A DNA stretch of 64,000 nucleotides from Aureisphaera galaxeae (GCF_028561275.1 NZ_JAQQTF010000002.1:124001-188000), one strand, 5' to 3'; positions 8,120-15,923 are shown, counted from the first letter of the stretch. Made by a program: numbers and translations. Notes: generated by a model from the sequence alone, not told the origin.

Positions 8120-8917
8120 TTATTTAGGGATTCTATAACTGGCACCTACCGATAGCAATAAGTCCTGTCCTTCGGTAATGCTGGTACCTACGGTGGCATC
8201 CAATTGTAAGTTGTTTTGTACGAGATACGTTAGTCCTGCATCCCAGAAATGATTTGCTTTACTGTCTTCGGGGAAGTCGCCATATACTTCGGCATAGACC
8301 CCAAACTTGTCAGTAATGCCGTAACCATAAGCCAAGGTATAGATATAGGCCGCTTCTGATGAATCGTTGCCCCATTCGGCACCAATGTTATAAGCGATGC
8401 TCGATGTTTCCGAAAGCGTATGATCGAACGAAAGTCGAAAATCCACGCCGGTCGTTTCGGGCCTGTAATCGGAAGACGCGCTTAATGGCAAAAACACGTG
8501 CCCAATTAAACCAATGGTTGGTAATAGGCCATCTTCTTGGGTAATATTTACCTTCATTCCCGCTAGGAGGGGAGAGAATCCACTTTGAACGTCATCCAAT
8601 CGGGTGCCACCAATAGACGTTCGGCCTTCTTCGAAGTTCCACCCCAGACGCAATTCAAGATTATCCAAGACACCATAGCGAAGGAGCGTGGTGTTATACC
8701 CCAGTACTTCCTGTTTTATATTGTCCTTCTCAAAGGAAGTATAGAATGCCCCGGTTTCAATCTGCAATAAACCTACAGGCACTGTTGATGGCGATTCGGT
8801 AGCATCGGGGCGATCGGTAATAAGTTCCGGATCGACTTGATACGTATCGTCTTGGGCAAAGGTCTGTAACGTAGCGCACAGAAGAAATAATAGAATAGAT
8901 AGTTTGGTCGGTTTCAT
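8120..8917 (-). CDS. Outer-membrane beta-barrel protein of the metal-uptake operon
   Basis: A 265-residue outer-membrane protein. The chosen ATG at 8917 follows the regulator stop by one base and opens a clean signal peptide (MKPTKLSILLFLLCATLQTFAQ); an ATG six codons earlier would overlap the regulator. The early motif ELITDRPDATESPSTVP and the alternating amphipathic strands match the barrel family annotated as MetA-pathway of phenol degradation or simply transporter. Its place inside a metal-importer operon suggests it is the outer-membrane pore for the metal; that role is inference from context. Confidence 0.78.
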   Translation of the reverse strand: MKPTKLSILLFLLCATLQTFAQDDTYQVDPELITDRPDATESPSTVPVGLLQIETGAFYTSFEKDNIKQEVLGYNTTLLRYGVLDNLELRLGWNFEEGRTSIGGTRLDDVQSGFSPLLAGMKVNITQEDGLLPTIGLIGHVFLPLSASSDYRPETTGVDFRLSFDHTLSETSSIAYNIGAEWGNDSSEAAYIYTLAYGYGITDKFGVYAEVYGDFPEDSKANHFWDAGLTYLVQNNLQLDATVGTSITEGQDLLLSVGASYRIPK

Positions 8918-8918
8918 G

Positions 8919-9575
8919 TTAGGTAGTTTGTACATATAGGTTTTCTGCTGTTTTTTTTGAAATGAAAAATTGATCCCTTCCTACTTGAATGATCATGGAT
9001 CCATCGAAAAACTCCTTTCCCAATACGGTAAGCTTGGTGCCAATAGTAATTTTTCTTTTGTCCAAATATTGAAGGAATTCACTGCTGGTCTCCTTAACCC
9101 CCACGCAAACTCCTTTTTGTTTTTTGGTGAGTTCGGAAAGCAGTTTTTTCTCGGTTTTCTTTACGTTTCCATTTTTGTCTGGAATGGGATCGCCATGAGG
9201 ATCGAAATCGGGGTGACCCAAGTATTTGTCCAAGCGATTGATGAGCTCTTCGCTGTGAATGTGCTCCAATTGCTCTGCAATTTCATGAACCTCATCCCAA
9301 TGAAAGTCTAGTTTGTCTACCAAAAAAACTTCCCATAAGCGATGCTTACGAATTACGCCTGCAGCGGTTTTTCGTCCCTTGGTGGTAAGAGAGGTCCCCT
9401 TGTATTTCTTGTACGATAAGGCTCCTTTTTCTGCCAGTTTCTGTACCATATCGGTAACGGAAGAAGGTTTGGTGTTTATTTTATCCGCTATGGAATTGGT
9501 GCTCACACCTCCCTTGGATTCCTGCTCCAAATGGTAAATGGCTTTTAAATAATTTTCTTCGGCTAATGAAAACAT
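8919..9575 (-). CDS. mntR: DtxR/MntR-family metal-dependent transcriptional regulator
   Basis: A 218-residue repressor. Residues 1-65 form the winged-helix DNA-binding domain (NYLKAIYHLEQ, TKPSSVTDMVQKL, YKGTSLTTKGRKTA), then the metal-binding and dimerisation domain (HRLWEVFLVDKLDF, EVHEIAEQLEHI, HPDFDPHGDPIP), and a C-terminal SH3-like FeoA domain from about residue 150. The metal ligands are expected in the His/Glu-rich HEIAEQLEHIHSEEL segment. It is the first gene of the importer operon, so it probably represses its own operon when Mn(II) or Fe(II) is abundant. A palindromic operator lies at 9612-9640, and the promoter box ends five bases before the ATG. Confidence 0.92.
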   Translation of the reverse strand: MFSLAEENYLKAIYHLEQESKGGVSTNSIADKINTKPSSVTDMVQKLAEKGALSYKKYKGTSLTTKGRKTAAGVIRKHRLWEVFLVDKLDFHWDEVHEIAEQLEHIHSEELINRLDKYLGHPDFDPHGDPIPDKNGNVKKTEKKLLSELTKKQKGVCVGVKETSSEFLQYLDKRKITIGTKLTVLGKEFFDGSMIIQVGRDQFFISKKTAENLYVQTT

Positions 9576-9579
9576 GCGA

Positions 9580-9587
9580 CAAAAGTA
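9580..9587 (-). promoter_or_regulatory. -7 box of the metal-uptake operon
   Basis: Reads TACTTTTG on the minus strand and ends five bases before the mntR ATG, so the mRNA would start at or next to the start codon. The palindrome at 9612-9640 covers the -33 region. Confidence 0.45.
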
Positions 9588-9611
9588 AAGATATTTTTTG
9601 TTTTATACATA

Positions 9612-9640
9612 CTTATTTTTTAGCCTTGCCTAAAAATAAG
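9612..9640 (-). promoter_or_regulatory. Probable MntR/DtxR operator
   Basis: A long inverted repeat with core arms TTTTTAG (9617-9623) and CTAAAAA (9630-9636) around CCTTGC. Allowing one extra T, the arms extend to CTTATTTTT..AG and CTAAAAATAAG. The centre TTAGsCnnGsCTAA resembles DtxR-family boxes (TTAGGnnnnnCCTAA type). It lies upstream of the regulator gene and overlaps the -33 region of its promoter, as expected for autorepression. Confidence 0.6.
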
Positions 9641-9643
9641 AAC

Positions 9644-9672
9644 AAAAAATAACCCCTATCGCATTGTAGGGG
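9644..9672 (-). terminator. Terminator of the YHS gene
   Basis: In the minus direction CCCCTA and TAGGGG (9672-9667 and 9658-9653) pair around an 8-base loop and are followed by a T-rich tail (9652-9644). It insulates the YHS gene from the Mn operon promoter. Confidence 0.65.
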
Positions 9673-9679
9673 CCTATGT

Positions 9680-10129
9680 TTATTGCATTTTCACAATATC
9701 CTGCCAGCGTTCGTCCGCTTCCTTCTGAAGGGTCTCAGCTCCTTCTTCATTCCATTTTTCTAGCGTATTCACACCCCAACTATTGTAGAATAAATAGAGT
9801 TTTTCGTCCGAAATAAGATAGGTTTTCGGGTTTACGCCTACTTTTTCACCTTTTTTGGCAATAGCATAAGCACAATACCCTCCGTATTGTGGAATGTATT
9901 TATCGGGATTGGCTTGAAATGCCATTAAATTTTCCTTGGAAGCAAACCGATACCGCACTCCTTCGTGTGTATGGGTGTATTTTTTATCTCCTTTTTGTGG
10001 GTGGTCCTGAAAGTAGGATACCACATCATACCCTTGCGCCGCGTAATTGTTCTTTAGATTTACATGGTCCTGACCCAATACAGGTAGGCTCATAAATATA
10101 ATTCCGAGTAGTAAAATGATCTTTTTCAT
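9680..10129 (-). CDS. Exported YHS-domain protein
   Basis: A 149-residue protein with a signal peptide (MKKIILLLGIIFMSLPVLGQ) and a YHS domain: AAQGYDVVSYFQ (about residues 30-41), the aromatic strand EGVRYRFASKENLMAF, and GGYCAYAIAKKG. YHS domains bind copper or other metals in some proteins and often appear in metal-handling contexts; this one keeps one cysteine in GGYCAYA. The gene is single, with its own terminator, next to the Mn/Fe operon. The function is not known. Confidence 0.82.
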   Translation of the reverse strand: MKKIILLLGIIFMSLPVLGQDHVNLKNNYAAQGYDVVSYFQDHPQKGDKKYTHTHEGVRYRFASKENLMAFQANPDKYIPQYGGYCAYAIAKKGEKVGVNPKTYLISDEKLYLFYNSWGVNTLEKWNEEGAETLQKEADERWQDIVKMQ

Positions 10130-10166
10130 GCTCCCTTAGTAGTGGGGCAACCACAATCCTTACGCT

Positions 10167-10904
10167 TTAAAAGCCTTTTTCTTTCTGAAGTTGTTCGTAG
10201 GCTTCCTGAACTTTTCTGAATTTCTCCTCTGCCCCTTTCTTATAGGCCTCGTCCATGTGCTGCAATTTATCGGGATGGTACTTCTTTACCATTTCACGAT
10301 AGGCCTTCTTAATTTCCGAAACCGTCGCCGTTCGTTCTATTTCCAAGATTTTGTAGGCACTATCCGGATTTTGGAAGAACATGGCCTTGATGCTCTCAAA
10401 ATCCCGCATTTGGATACCCAAATACATGCCTATTCTATTTATTTCTTGCACCTCCGGTTGGGAAACATGCCCATCGGCATTAGCGATACTAAACAGGAAA
10501 TGAATTACCTGTAAACGGGATTCATAGCGCATACGTTTACGCAATACGCCTGCAATATTCTGGGCAGAGACTTCCCTTTTTTTGATGACTTCATTAAACA
10601 CCTTGAAAGTTGCGTTGGCCCTTTCCTTTCCATATGCCTGAACAAAATATTGGCGAACGTAATCCAACTCCGTCTGGTTCACGGTACCATCGGCCTTAAT
10701 TACAATGGAAGCTAGGGAGAGCAAATTGAGTTCGAAATCGGCCGGGGTGACCTTATCCCTTGGCTGACTGAAAATAGGACGCCTTTGAGTTTTGGTTTTT
10801 CCCAAGTTCATATTATCGAAAATGCTTCCAAGGAGGAAACCGATCACGGCTCCTGGAAACCTGAAAAAACTATAACCTAAAATTGCAGCGAACCACCGAA
10901 TCAT
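10167..10904 (-). CDS. DjlA-like membrane co-chaperone (TerB and J domains)
   Basis: A 245-residue type III J-domain protein. A Gly-rich membrane anchor at residues 1-27 (LGYSFFRFPGAVIGFLLGSIFD) resembles the DjlA transmembrane dimerisation segment. A TerB-like domain follows (about residues 55-155) and the J domain closes the protein, with HPD in KKYHPDKLQ near residue 215. It stimulates DnaK at the membrane. I start at the ATG at 10904; a TTG eight codons upstream lies inside the -7 box at 10926-10933 and is unlikely to be used. Confidence 0.87.
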   Translation of the reverse strand: MIRWFAAILGYSFFRFPGAVIGFLLGSIFDNMNLGKTKTQRRPIFSQPRDKVTPADFELNLLSLASIVIKADGTVNQTELDYVRQYFVQAYGKERANATFKVFNEVIKKREVSAQNIAGVLRKRMRYESRLQVIHFLFSIANADGHVSQPEVQEINRIGMYLGIQMRDFESIKAMFFQNPDSAYKILEIERTATVSEIKKAYREMVKKYHPDKLQHMDEAYKKGAEEKFRKVQEAYEQLQKEKGF

Positions 10905-10925
10905 TGCTGTTGGGTATTTGAGGGG

Positions 10926-10933
10926 CAAATGTA
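10926..10933 (-). promoter_or_regulatory. -7 box for the DjlA-like gene
   Basis: Reads TACATTTG on the minus strand, 21 bases before the ATG at 10904. It supports the shorter start of the gene. Confidence 0.4.
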
Positions 10934-11079
10934 CATCATTTAACGCGTTGTTTTAATGGGTTTGTGGTGGTTATTTTGGCTATGGGCTGGTATGGAACAA
11001 GGATTCTATGCAAGAACTTAGCGATCCCTTTATCAACTCTTTAACGTTTCTACAGTAAATCCCTATCGTGTAAATTAGT

Positions 11080-11087
11080 TATCTTTG
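11080..11087 (+). promoter_or_regulatory. -7 box for the bacilliredoxin gene
   Basis: TATCTTTG, a full match to TAnnTTTG, 34 bases before the ATG at 11122. Confidence 0.42.
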
Positions 11088-11121
11088 TGCTCTAATTGTT
11101 ACACATTTAAAACAAATATAT

Positions 11122-11532
11122 ATGTACCCACCAGAGTTGGTAAAACCCATGCGAGAAGACCTAACCAATATCGGATTTGCCGAGTTGTTTAATGCCCAGG
11201 ATGTAACCGATGCACTGTCCAAAGAAGGAACTACCTTAGTGGTGGTTAATTCTGTTTGTGGTTGTGCGGCAGCCAATGCCCGTCCGGGAGCAAGGATTTC
11301 TTTGCAAAATACCAAAACCCCAGATCATTTGGTAACCGTTTTTGCTGGGGTGGATTTTGAAGCTGTAGATGCAGCACGAGCACAAATGGTGCCCTTTCCT
11401 CCAAGTTCGCCTTCTATGGCTCTTTTTAGAAATGGAGAATTGGTACACATGTTAGAACGTCATCATATTGAAGGAAGATCAGCTGATATAATCGCCGAGA
11501 ACCTTATGGGCGCTTACGACGAATACTGTTAA
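11122..11532 (+). CDS. BrxA/BrxB-family bacilliredoxin
   Basis: A 136-residue cytoplasmic thiol protein of the YphP/YqiW family. The family active-site motif CGC appears as NSVCGCAAANARPG near residues 50-53. In Firmicutes these proteins remove bacillithiol from protein cysteines; flavobacteria also carry bacillithiol-type genes, so the same role is plausible. The N-terminal MYPPELVKPMREDLTNIGFAEL stretch and the MVPFPPSSPS loop are family landmarks, and length is normal. It has its own promoter and a strong terminator, so it is monocistronic. Confidence 0.9.
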   Translation: MYPPELVKPMREDLTNIGFAELFNAQDVTDALSKEGTTLVVVNSVCGCAAANARPGARISLQNTKTPDHLVTVFAGVDFEAVDAARAQMVPFPPSSPSMALFRNGELVHMLERHHIEGRSADIIAENLMGAYDEYC

Positions 11533-11555
11533 GGTAAAACGTATTGAAATAATGA

Positions 11556-11587
11556 AACCGCCCTCATCTTTTGGGCGGTTTTTTTAT
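11556..11587 (+). terminator. Terminator after bacilliredoxin gene
   Basis: AACCGCCC (11556-11563) pairs with GGGCGGTT (11573-11580) around a 9-base loop and is followed by a run of T. The T run merges with the -7 box of the next gene. Confidence 0.8.
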
Positions 11588-11592
11588 TTTTG
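11585..11592 (+). promoter_or_regulatory. -7 box for plsC, overlapping the terminator tail
   Basis: TATTTTTG matches TAnnTTTG and ends five bases before the ATG at 11597. The box is formed by the T tail of the preceding terminator. A T-rich match is easy to get by chance, so confidence is limited. Confidence 0.35.
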
Positions 11593-11596
11593 ATGT

Positions 11597-12334
11597 ATGG
11601 CCAAACTACTTTCCTATCCCATATCCATTGTCTATTTCATTTTTTTCGGGATCACCCTCGTGGTATTTCATCCCTTACAATGGATTGCCCTTAACGTTTT
11701 TGGCTATCAGGCGCACAAGGTGGTGGTAGATGCCCTGCAGTTTATGCTGATGCGATGCCAAAATATATTGGGGACGCGCTTTTCATGTAATCACGAGCAT
11801 AAGGTGCCTAAAGGCCAGCCGGTTATTATTGTTTCCAACCACCAAAGCATGTTCGACATCCCACCTATTATTTGGTTCCTACGGAGGCATCACCCCAAAT
11901 TTATTAGCAAAAAAGAATTGGGCAAGGGCATTCCAAGCGTCTCGTATAACCTTAGGCATGGGGGTTCTGTGCTTATCGATAGAAAGGATCCCAAACAGGC
12001 TATTGCCGCTATTCAGAAGTTTGCCGATTACATTGAAACCAATAAAAGAGCGGCTGTAATTTTCCCGGAAGGGACGCGCAGTAGGGATGGAAGGCCACGA
12101 CCTTTTCAGGTGAAAGGGTTGCTTACTTTGTTTGAAGGTATTCCATCGGCCATTATATTACCCATTACAATCAATGATTCTTGGAAGACTATCCGTTATG
12201 GTAAGTTTCCTTTGGGTTTGGGGGCCCACCTTAAGATGAAGGTGCACGCTCCCATCGTTTTGAAAGACCATCCCGATCACCAAGCACTCATTAAGATCAT
12301 AGAAACCCAGATTAAAGATGCCATCAAAGTCTAA
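11597..12334 (+). CDS. plsC: 1-acyl-sn-glycerol-3-phosphate acyltransferase
   Basis: A 245-residue inner-membrane enzyme that acylates lysophosphatidic acid to phosphatidic acid. An N-terminal membrane segment covers residues 5-35. The catalytic motif is VSNHQSMFD (NHxxxxD, about residues 79-86), and the second substrate motif is FPEGTRSRDG near residue 155. Length is typical. The 3' end overlaps the HD phosphohydrolase gene by 17 bases, so both are one transcript. Other acyltransferases of the same fold (for example for ornithine lipids) are possible, but the motifs fit PlsC best. Confidence 0.9.
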   Translation: MAKLLSYPISIVYFIFFGITLVVFHPLQWIALNVFGYQAHKVVVDALQFMLMRCQNILGTRFSCNHEHKVPKGQPVIIVSNHQSMFDIPPIIWFLRRHHPKFISKKELGKGIPSVSYNLRHGGSVLIDRKDPKQAIAAIQKFADYIETNKRAAVIFPEGTRSRDGRPRPFQVKGLLTLFEGIPSAIILPITINDSWKTIRYGKFPLGLGAHLKMKVHAPIVLKDHPDHQALIKIIETQIKDAIKV

Positions 12335-12974
12335 CCTTATTGAAAGAACCATAGCTTTCGTACAGAAGGAATTGGCCACGGCCGAGGGTGGACACGATTG
12401 GTTCCACATAGAAAGGGTATACAAAAATACCATTGCCATTGCCAAAACCGAAACTGTAGACGAAGAGGTCGTGTTGTTGGGAGCCTTATTGCATGATATT
12501 GCGGATGCTAAATTTCATGATGGGGACGAAACCCTTGGCCCTAAAAAAGCGCGCCAATTTTTGGAAGGCGAAGGAGTGTCTCGGGAAGTGATAAATCATG
12601 TGGTGGCTATTATAGAAAATGTTTCATTTAAGGGCGGGAATGCGACCAAAAGTTTCGATTCTCTAGAGCTGCGCGTAGTACAGGATGCTGATCGATTGGA
12701 TGCTTTAGGAGCTATCGGTATTGCACGCACCTTTAATTACGGAGGCTTTAAGAATAGAAGTTTGTACGATCCTTCCATTCCTCCAAAGTTGGACATGACC
12801 CCGGAAGAGTACAGAGCCTCTAAAGCTCCGACCATAAATCACTTTTATGAAAAATTGTTGTTGCTAAAAGACCTTATGCACACCGAAACTGGGAAAAAGA
12901 TGGCCCAACAACGCCATTCGTACATGGAAGATTTTCTTTCCCGTTTTTATGCCGAATGGAATGGAGAGGCTTAA
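12318..12974 (+). CDS. HD-domain phosphohydrolase
   Basis: A 218-residue cytoplasmic metal-dependent hydrolase of the YedJ/YpgQ-like HD family. The metal residues are seen in HDWFHIERV (His-27 region), LLHDIADAKF (the HD pair, near residue 57) and VQDADRLDALGAIG (second Asp, near residue 120). The substrate is unknown; relatives hydrolyse nucleotides or pyrophosphate. It overlaps plsC by 17 bases and is convergent with the radical SAM gene, 29 bases away. Confidence 0.85.
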   Translation: MPSKSNLIERTIAFVQKELATAEGGHDWFHIERVYKNTIAIAKTETVDEEVVLLGALLHDIADAKFHDGDETLGPKKARQFLEGEGVSREVINHVVAIIENVSFKGGNATKSFDSLELRVVQDADRLDALGAIGIARTFNYGGFKNRSLYDPSIPPKLDMTPEEYRASKAPTINHFYEKLLLLKDLMHTETGKKMAQQRHSYMEDFLSRFYAEWNGEA

Positions 12975-12978
12975 AAAG

Positions 12979-13014
12979 CACTCTTATCATTTTTGGGAAT
13001 TTTCTAAAAGAGTG
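12979..13014. terminator. Weak hairpin between two convergent genes
   Basis: CACTCTT (12979-12985) can pair with AAGAGTG (13008-13014) across a 22-base loop. A few T bases lie near the stem, so it may end transcription of one or both genes, but the stem is short. Confidence 0.25.
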
Positions 13015-14071
13015 TCCTTTGTGGATTCTTAAGATCAAGATAATGGGTATTGTCTAGAGCGGGCATTTTCCTTCCTTTAAGGTATTTCGACCTACCCAAT
13101 CGCACCGTATCGGCGATTTGTTTAGCAATAATTCCCTCTCCGCTAATGCGGCGACCCCATTCGCTATCATTTACTTTTCCGCCATGACATTCCGCTATTT
13201 GATGTAACATTCTGTCCGCTCGATCCGGCAGTTTTTTTCGGGCCCAATCCTCGAAAATCTCACCTATCTGACCATTCAGTCGAACGATGGTATGGGCAAC
13301 ACTTTGGGCACCCAGAGAAGCTACTTTCTTAATGAGCGGAAGGATTTCATGACTATTCAACGAAGGAATAATGGGCGCAATCATAACATTTACCGGAATA
13401 TCATGAGCAGAAAGTATCTCTACCGCCTTCAATCGGTTTTTGATGCTGGCGGTTCTGGGTTCCAACATTCTTCGGGTTTCTTCGGACAAGGAAGTGATGG
13501 AAATATTGACACCTATCGTATTAAGTTGGGCCATTTCCTTTAAAAGATCTAGATCCCGTAATATGAGCGAGTTTTTGGTAATGATGCCTGTTGGATTTCG
13601 CCATTTTAGCATGACTTCCAAACAGTTTCGAGTGATTTCCAACCTGCGCTCAATGGGCTGATAACAATCTGTGTTTCCTGAAAACACAATGGTGTCCCCC
13701 ATCCAGTTTTTACCGGTGATTTTCTTTTCCAAAAGCGATGGGGCGTTCTTCTTTACAAGTATGTTGCGTTCAAAATCGACTCCAGCACCATACCCCCAAT
13801 ATTCATGTGTATTTCTTGCATAACAGTAAATGCATCCATGCTCGCATCCTTGATAGGGGTTGGCAGAATACATCATTCCAATGTCTGGGCTCGTGACCTT
13901 GTTTACAAAGGTTTTAGGGAACACATCGATATACTGCGTTCTGTTTTTGTCGGCTACTTCACCTTCCAGTTCGCAAAAGTTGAGAAACTCATCCAATACC
14001 TCGTGCTCCAACTCGAAAAAGCGGTTGTGTACTCTTTTCTGGGCGCCACGGCCTTTGATGGATTTGGGCAT
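13004..14071 (-). CDS. PA0069-family radical SAM protein (spore photoproduct lyase-like)
   Basis: A 355-residue radical S-adenosylmethionine protein. The 4Fe-4S motif is CEHGCIYC in NPYQGCEHGCIYCYARNTHEYWGYGAG (cysteines near residues 74, 78 and 81). Relatives include spore photoproduct lyase and the PA0069 group, in which DNA repair has been suspected but not shown. The reading frame extends 19 codons further upstream, but a -7 box at 14098-14105 would start the transcript inside that stretch and family members start near KGRGAQ, so I use the ATG at 14071. A double operator-like element lies at 14112-14142. Confidence 0.85.
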   Translation of the reverse strand: MPKSIKGRGAQKRVHNRFFELEHEVLDEFLNFCELEGEVADKNRTQYIDVFPKTFVNKVTSPDIGMMYSANPYQGCEHGCIYCYARNTHEYWGYGAGVDFERNILVKKNAPSLLEKKITGKNWMGDTIVFSGNTDCYQPIERRLEITRNCLEVMLKWRNPTGIITKNSLILRDLDLLKEMAQLNTIGVNISITSLSEETRRMLEPRTASIKNRLKAVEILSAHDIPVNVMIAPIIPSLNSHEILPLIKKVASLGAQSVAHTIVRLNGQIGEIFEDWARKKLPDRADRMLHQIAECHGGKVNDSEWGRRISGEGIIAKQIADTVRLGRSKYLKGRKMPALDNTHYLDLKNPQRTLF

Positions 14072-14097
14072 AATTACTCTGAAGGTATTGACTCCTT

Positions 14098-14105
14098 CAA
14101 AGGTA
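14098..14105 (-). promoter_or_regulatory. -7 box for the radical SAM gene
   Basis: TACCTTTG on the minus strand, 27 bases before the ATG at 14071 and directly next to the repeats at 14112-14142. Confidence 0.42.
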
Positions 14106-14111
14106 ATCATC

Positions 14112-14142
14112 ATTTGGAATATTTCCAATAGTATTTGGAATA
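14112..14142 (-). promoter_or_regulatory. Operator-like repeats upstream of the radical SAM gene
   Basis: ATTTGGAATA occurs twice in direct orientation (14112-14121 and 14133-14142), 21 bases apart, which is two helical turns. Between them TTGGAATATTTCCAA (14114-14128) is a perfect 15-base palindrome. The element overlaps the spacer between the -7 and -33 positions, as a repressor site would. Confidence 0.4.
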
Positions 14143-14161
14143 AATCCTAAATTGTATTATT

Positions 14162-14500
14162 TTAGTCCCAGTCGTAAGCAATAGTTTCACTATCTGCCCA
14201 AGAAGTTGAAGCGAATTCTGCAAAAATGGGGTAGTTGTTGTATTGCAACGCATTTATGAAGTCCGACCTTTCAAAGTAGTGAAAGGAAAGCAATTCGGGA
14301 AGGTCAAAAGGATCGGTCTTGGCCGATGCATCGCCTTTACCCTCGTAAGAAATACTCGGTGTTTTGCTCATGGAAGGGTTCTGAACAAAATTCATCGTAA
14401 TCTGTGAGATCAACTGGGTGGGTATTTCTTTATCGTGAACTTCGAAATCGTTCGAAATAGGGTCATCGTTGCCTGATGAGAAGATAACGGTAATGAGCAT
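14162..14500 (-). CDS. Hypothetical protein
   Basis: A possible 112-residue protein that I do not recognise. It opens MLITVIFSSGNDDPI, where a short hydrophobic stretch precedes an acidic region; the frame continues 11 codons upstream without another ATG, so the signal peptide may be incomplete or the gene may be a decayed lipoprotein without its cysteine. The rest is polar, with no cysteine and no known motif. It lies between the radical SAM gene and the leftover hydratase tail at 14648, in a stretch that seems to have been rearranged. It may be a gene remnant. Confidence 0.45.
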   Translation of the reverse strand: MLITVIFSSGNDDPISNDFEVHDKEIPTQLISQITMNFVQNPSMSKTPSISYEGKGDASAKTDPFDLPELLSFHYFERSDFINALQYNNYPIFAEFASTSWADSETIAYDWD

Positions 14501-14647
14501 CAGTGTAAAGGTTCGTTCATAATTGGCTTTTTTTGAAACAAATAGTTAGGCGATGTGAAAGTACAGTTATCCCCAGAAGCTTCCAATAGAAGCCACACCG
14601 AAAAGTTGAAGATTTTCAGGAATTAAGAGCAGTATTTTTATGGATAT

Positions 14648-14680
14648 TTATTTCCCTGGGAATTCGGGCTTGCGTTTTTT
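14648..14680 (-). pseudogene. Leftover 3' end of an enoyl-CoA hydratase gene
   Basis: On the minus strand this stretch encodes KKRKPEFPGK followed by TAA. The intact hydratase at 16034-16816 ends EKRKPEFPGK followed by TAG. The two 31-base DNA copies (14649-14679 and 16035-16065) differ at two positions, both synonymous (Glu GAA/GAG and Pro CCC/CCA). No other part of the hydratase gene is present here, so this is a tail without a body. It lies immediately downstream of the amidohydrolase gene. Confidence 0.75.
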
Positions 14681-14690
14681 TAAAATCCGA

Positions 14691-15923
14691 TTACGATTCC
14701 CTGAATAATTCGCCATCCTTTATTACAATGTGTATGTCTCTTGTGTTAGAGATGTTCTCCAACGGATTACTATTTAGAATAACGAGATCGGCCTTTTTAT
14801 TAGCTTCTATGGAACCATATTCATTGTCAATATTTAAATACTGGGATGGATTAATGGTTGCTGTTTTTAAGGCGTCTAATGGAGAAAGGCCTGACTTTAC
14901 CATCATTTCTAATTCCTTGTGCAATCCATCAAGTGTGGTATCGTTAATCGGTCCCATATCAGATCCCGATAATAGTACTACATCATTTTGATTCATCCAG
15001 CGAGTAATTTCATAAAAATGAGCCATCATTCGCATTCCCGTAGCGCGTGACGCTTCATTTTCTAGGTGGGAGTACATATCTTCGAGCGTGTATAGTGTTG
15101 GTGTTATCGCAATATTATTTTCTACATAGTATCGAGATAATTTTGAAACATAGGTGGAATCTAAAGTAGTTAGGGCCGTGGTAATATCTTCAATCCCGTT
15201 GGATTCCTTTAAGACCAAACCGCTTATCAGGCTATTCATATGTTCTACACAATCAATTCCATAAAATTCCAATTCCATGGGTCCTATCGTAACTGGAATA
15301 TGACCGGCAATTTTCAATCCAAATTCATTGCTCAATTCCTTTAGTTCTAGGAGTCGATCCTTCGGGAAATAATTGTGCACCTTGAAAAAATGGATCCCTT
15401 TATTTTTTAGACCAAGAGCAAGTTCTTTTAGATCGGTAGTGTCATGAATTTTTATGTGGAAGGGATCATTGCTTTGTGGGCCATCTAAGGTGACGCCTGC
15501 ATAGTAGATGTTGGGCCCTTTGATGTTTCCATTCACAATTAGGTCTTTGGCATAAGTAACAGTATCTACAACACCTCCCATATCGCGAATGCCGGTGATC
15601 CCGTTCAATAAAAACCGATCAAGTTTGGGAATTGGATTTTTATGTTCGGAAATATGGGTATGCACGTCAATTAAACCGGGAATCATATACTTTCCCTTGC
15701 AGTCTATAACTTGCGCTGGATTGCCTTTTGCTAATAGACTAAAGTTTCCAATTTCTTTAATTAAGCTGTCTTCAATTAACAACGAAGTGGTCGTTAATTG
15801 TCCATCCCGAATATCAATTATGGTTGCATCACGTAATATGATGGATGGATTGTCGGGACTCTCACAAGAATTTATACCAATAAAGACCAGTGCCGCGATT
15901 AGTAGATAAAAGTGTGCTTTCAT
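14691..15923 (-). CDS. Amidohydrolase-family lipoprotein
   Basis: A 410-residue exported metal-dependent hydrolase. The signal ends in a lipobox (GINSC, C20). The amidohydrolase barrel shows the first metal motif DVHTH near residue 90, a lysine in FFKVHNYF, histidines in AGHIPVTIG and VEHMNSL, and the final aspartate in SGSDMGP. It belongs with imidazolonepropionase- and prolidase-like members of the superfamily; the substrate is open. Its codons look more AT-rich than those of its neighbours. It is flanked by two copies of the hydratase 3' end 1386 bases apart, which suggests that the gene arrived as an insertion. Confidence 0.82.
   Translation of the reverse strand: MKAHFYLLIAALVFIGINSCESPDNPSIILRDATIIDIRDGQLTTTSLLIEDSLIKEIGNFSLLAKGNPAQVIDCKGKYMIPGLIDVHTHISEHKNPIPKLDRFLLNGITGIRDMGGVVDTVTYAKDLIVNGNIKGPNIYYAGVTLDGPQSNDPFHIKIHDTTDLKELALGLKNKGIHFFKVHNYFPKDRLLELKELSNEFGLKIAGHIPVTIGPMELEFYGIDCVEHMNSLISGLVLKESNGIEDITTALTTLDSTYVSKLSRYYVENNIAITPTLYTLEDMYSHLENEASRATGMRMMAHFYEITRWMNQNDVVLLSGSDMGPINDTTLDGLHKELEMMVKSGLSPLDALKTATINPSQYLNIDNEYGSIEANKKADLVILNSNPLENISNTRDIHIVIKDGELFRES

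Noticed and set aside
14072-14128. Longer N-terminus for the radical SAM protein
   Set aside because: The promoter box at 14098-14105 lies inside it and relatives start near KGRGAQ.
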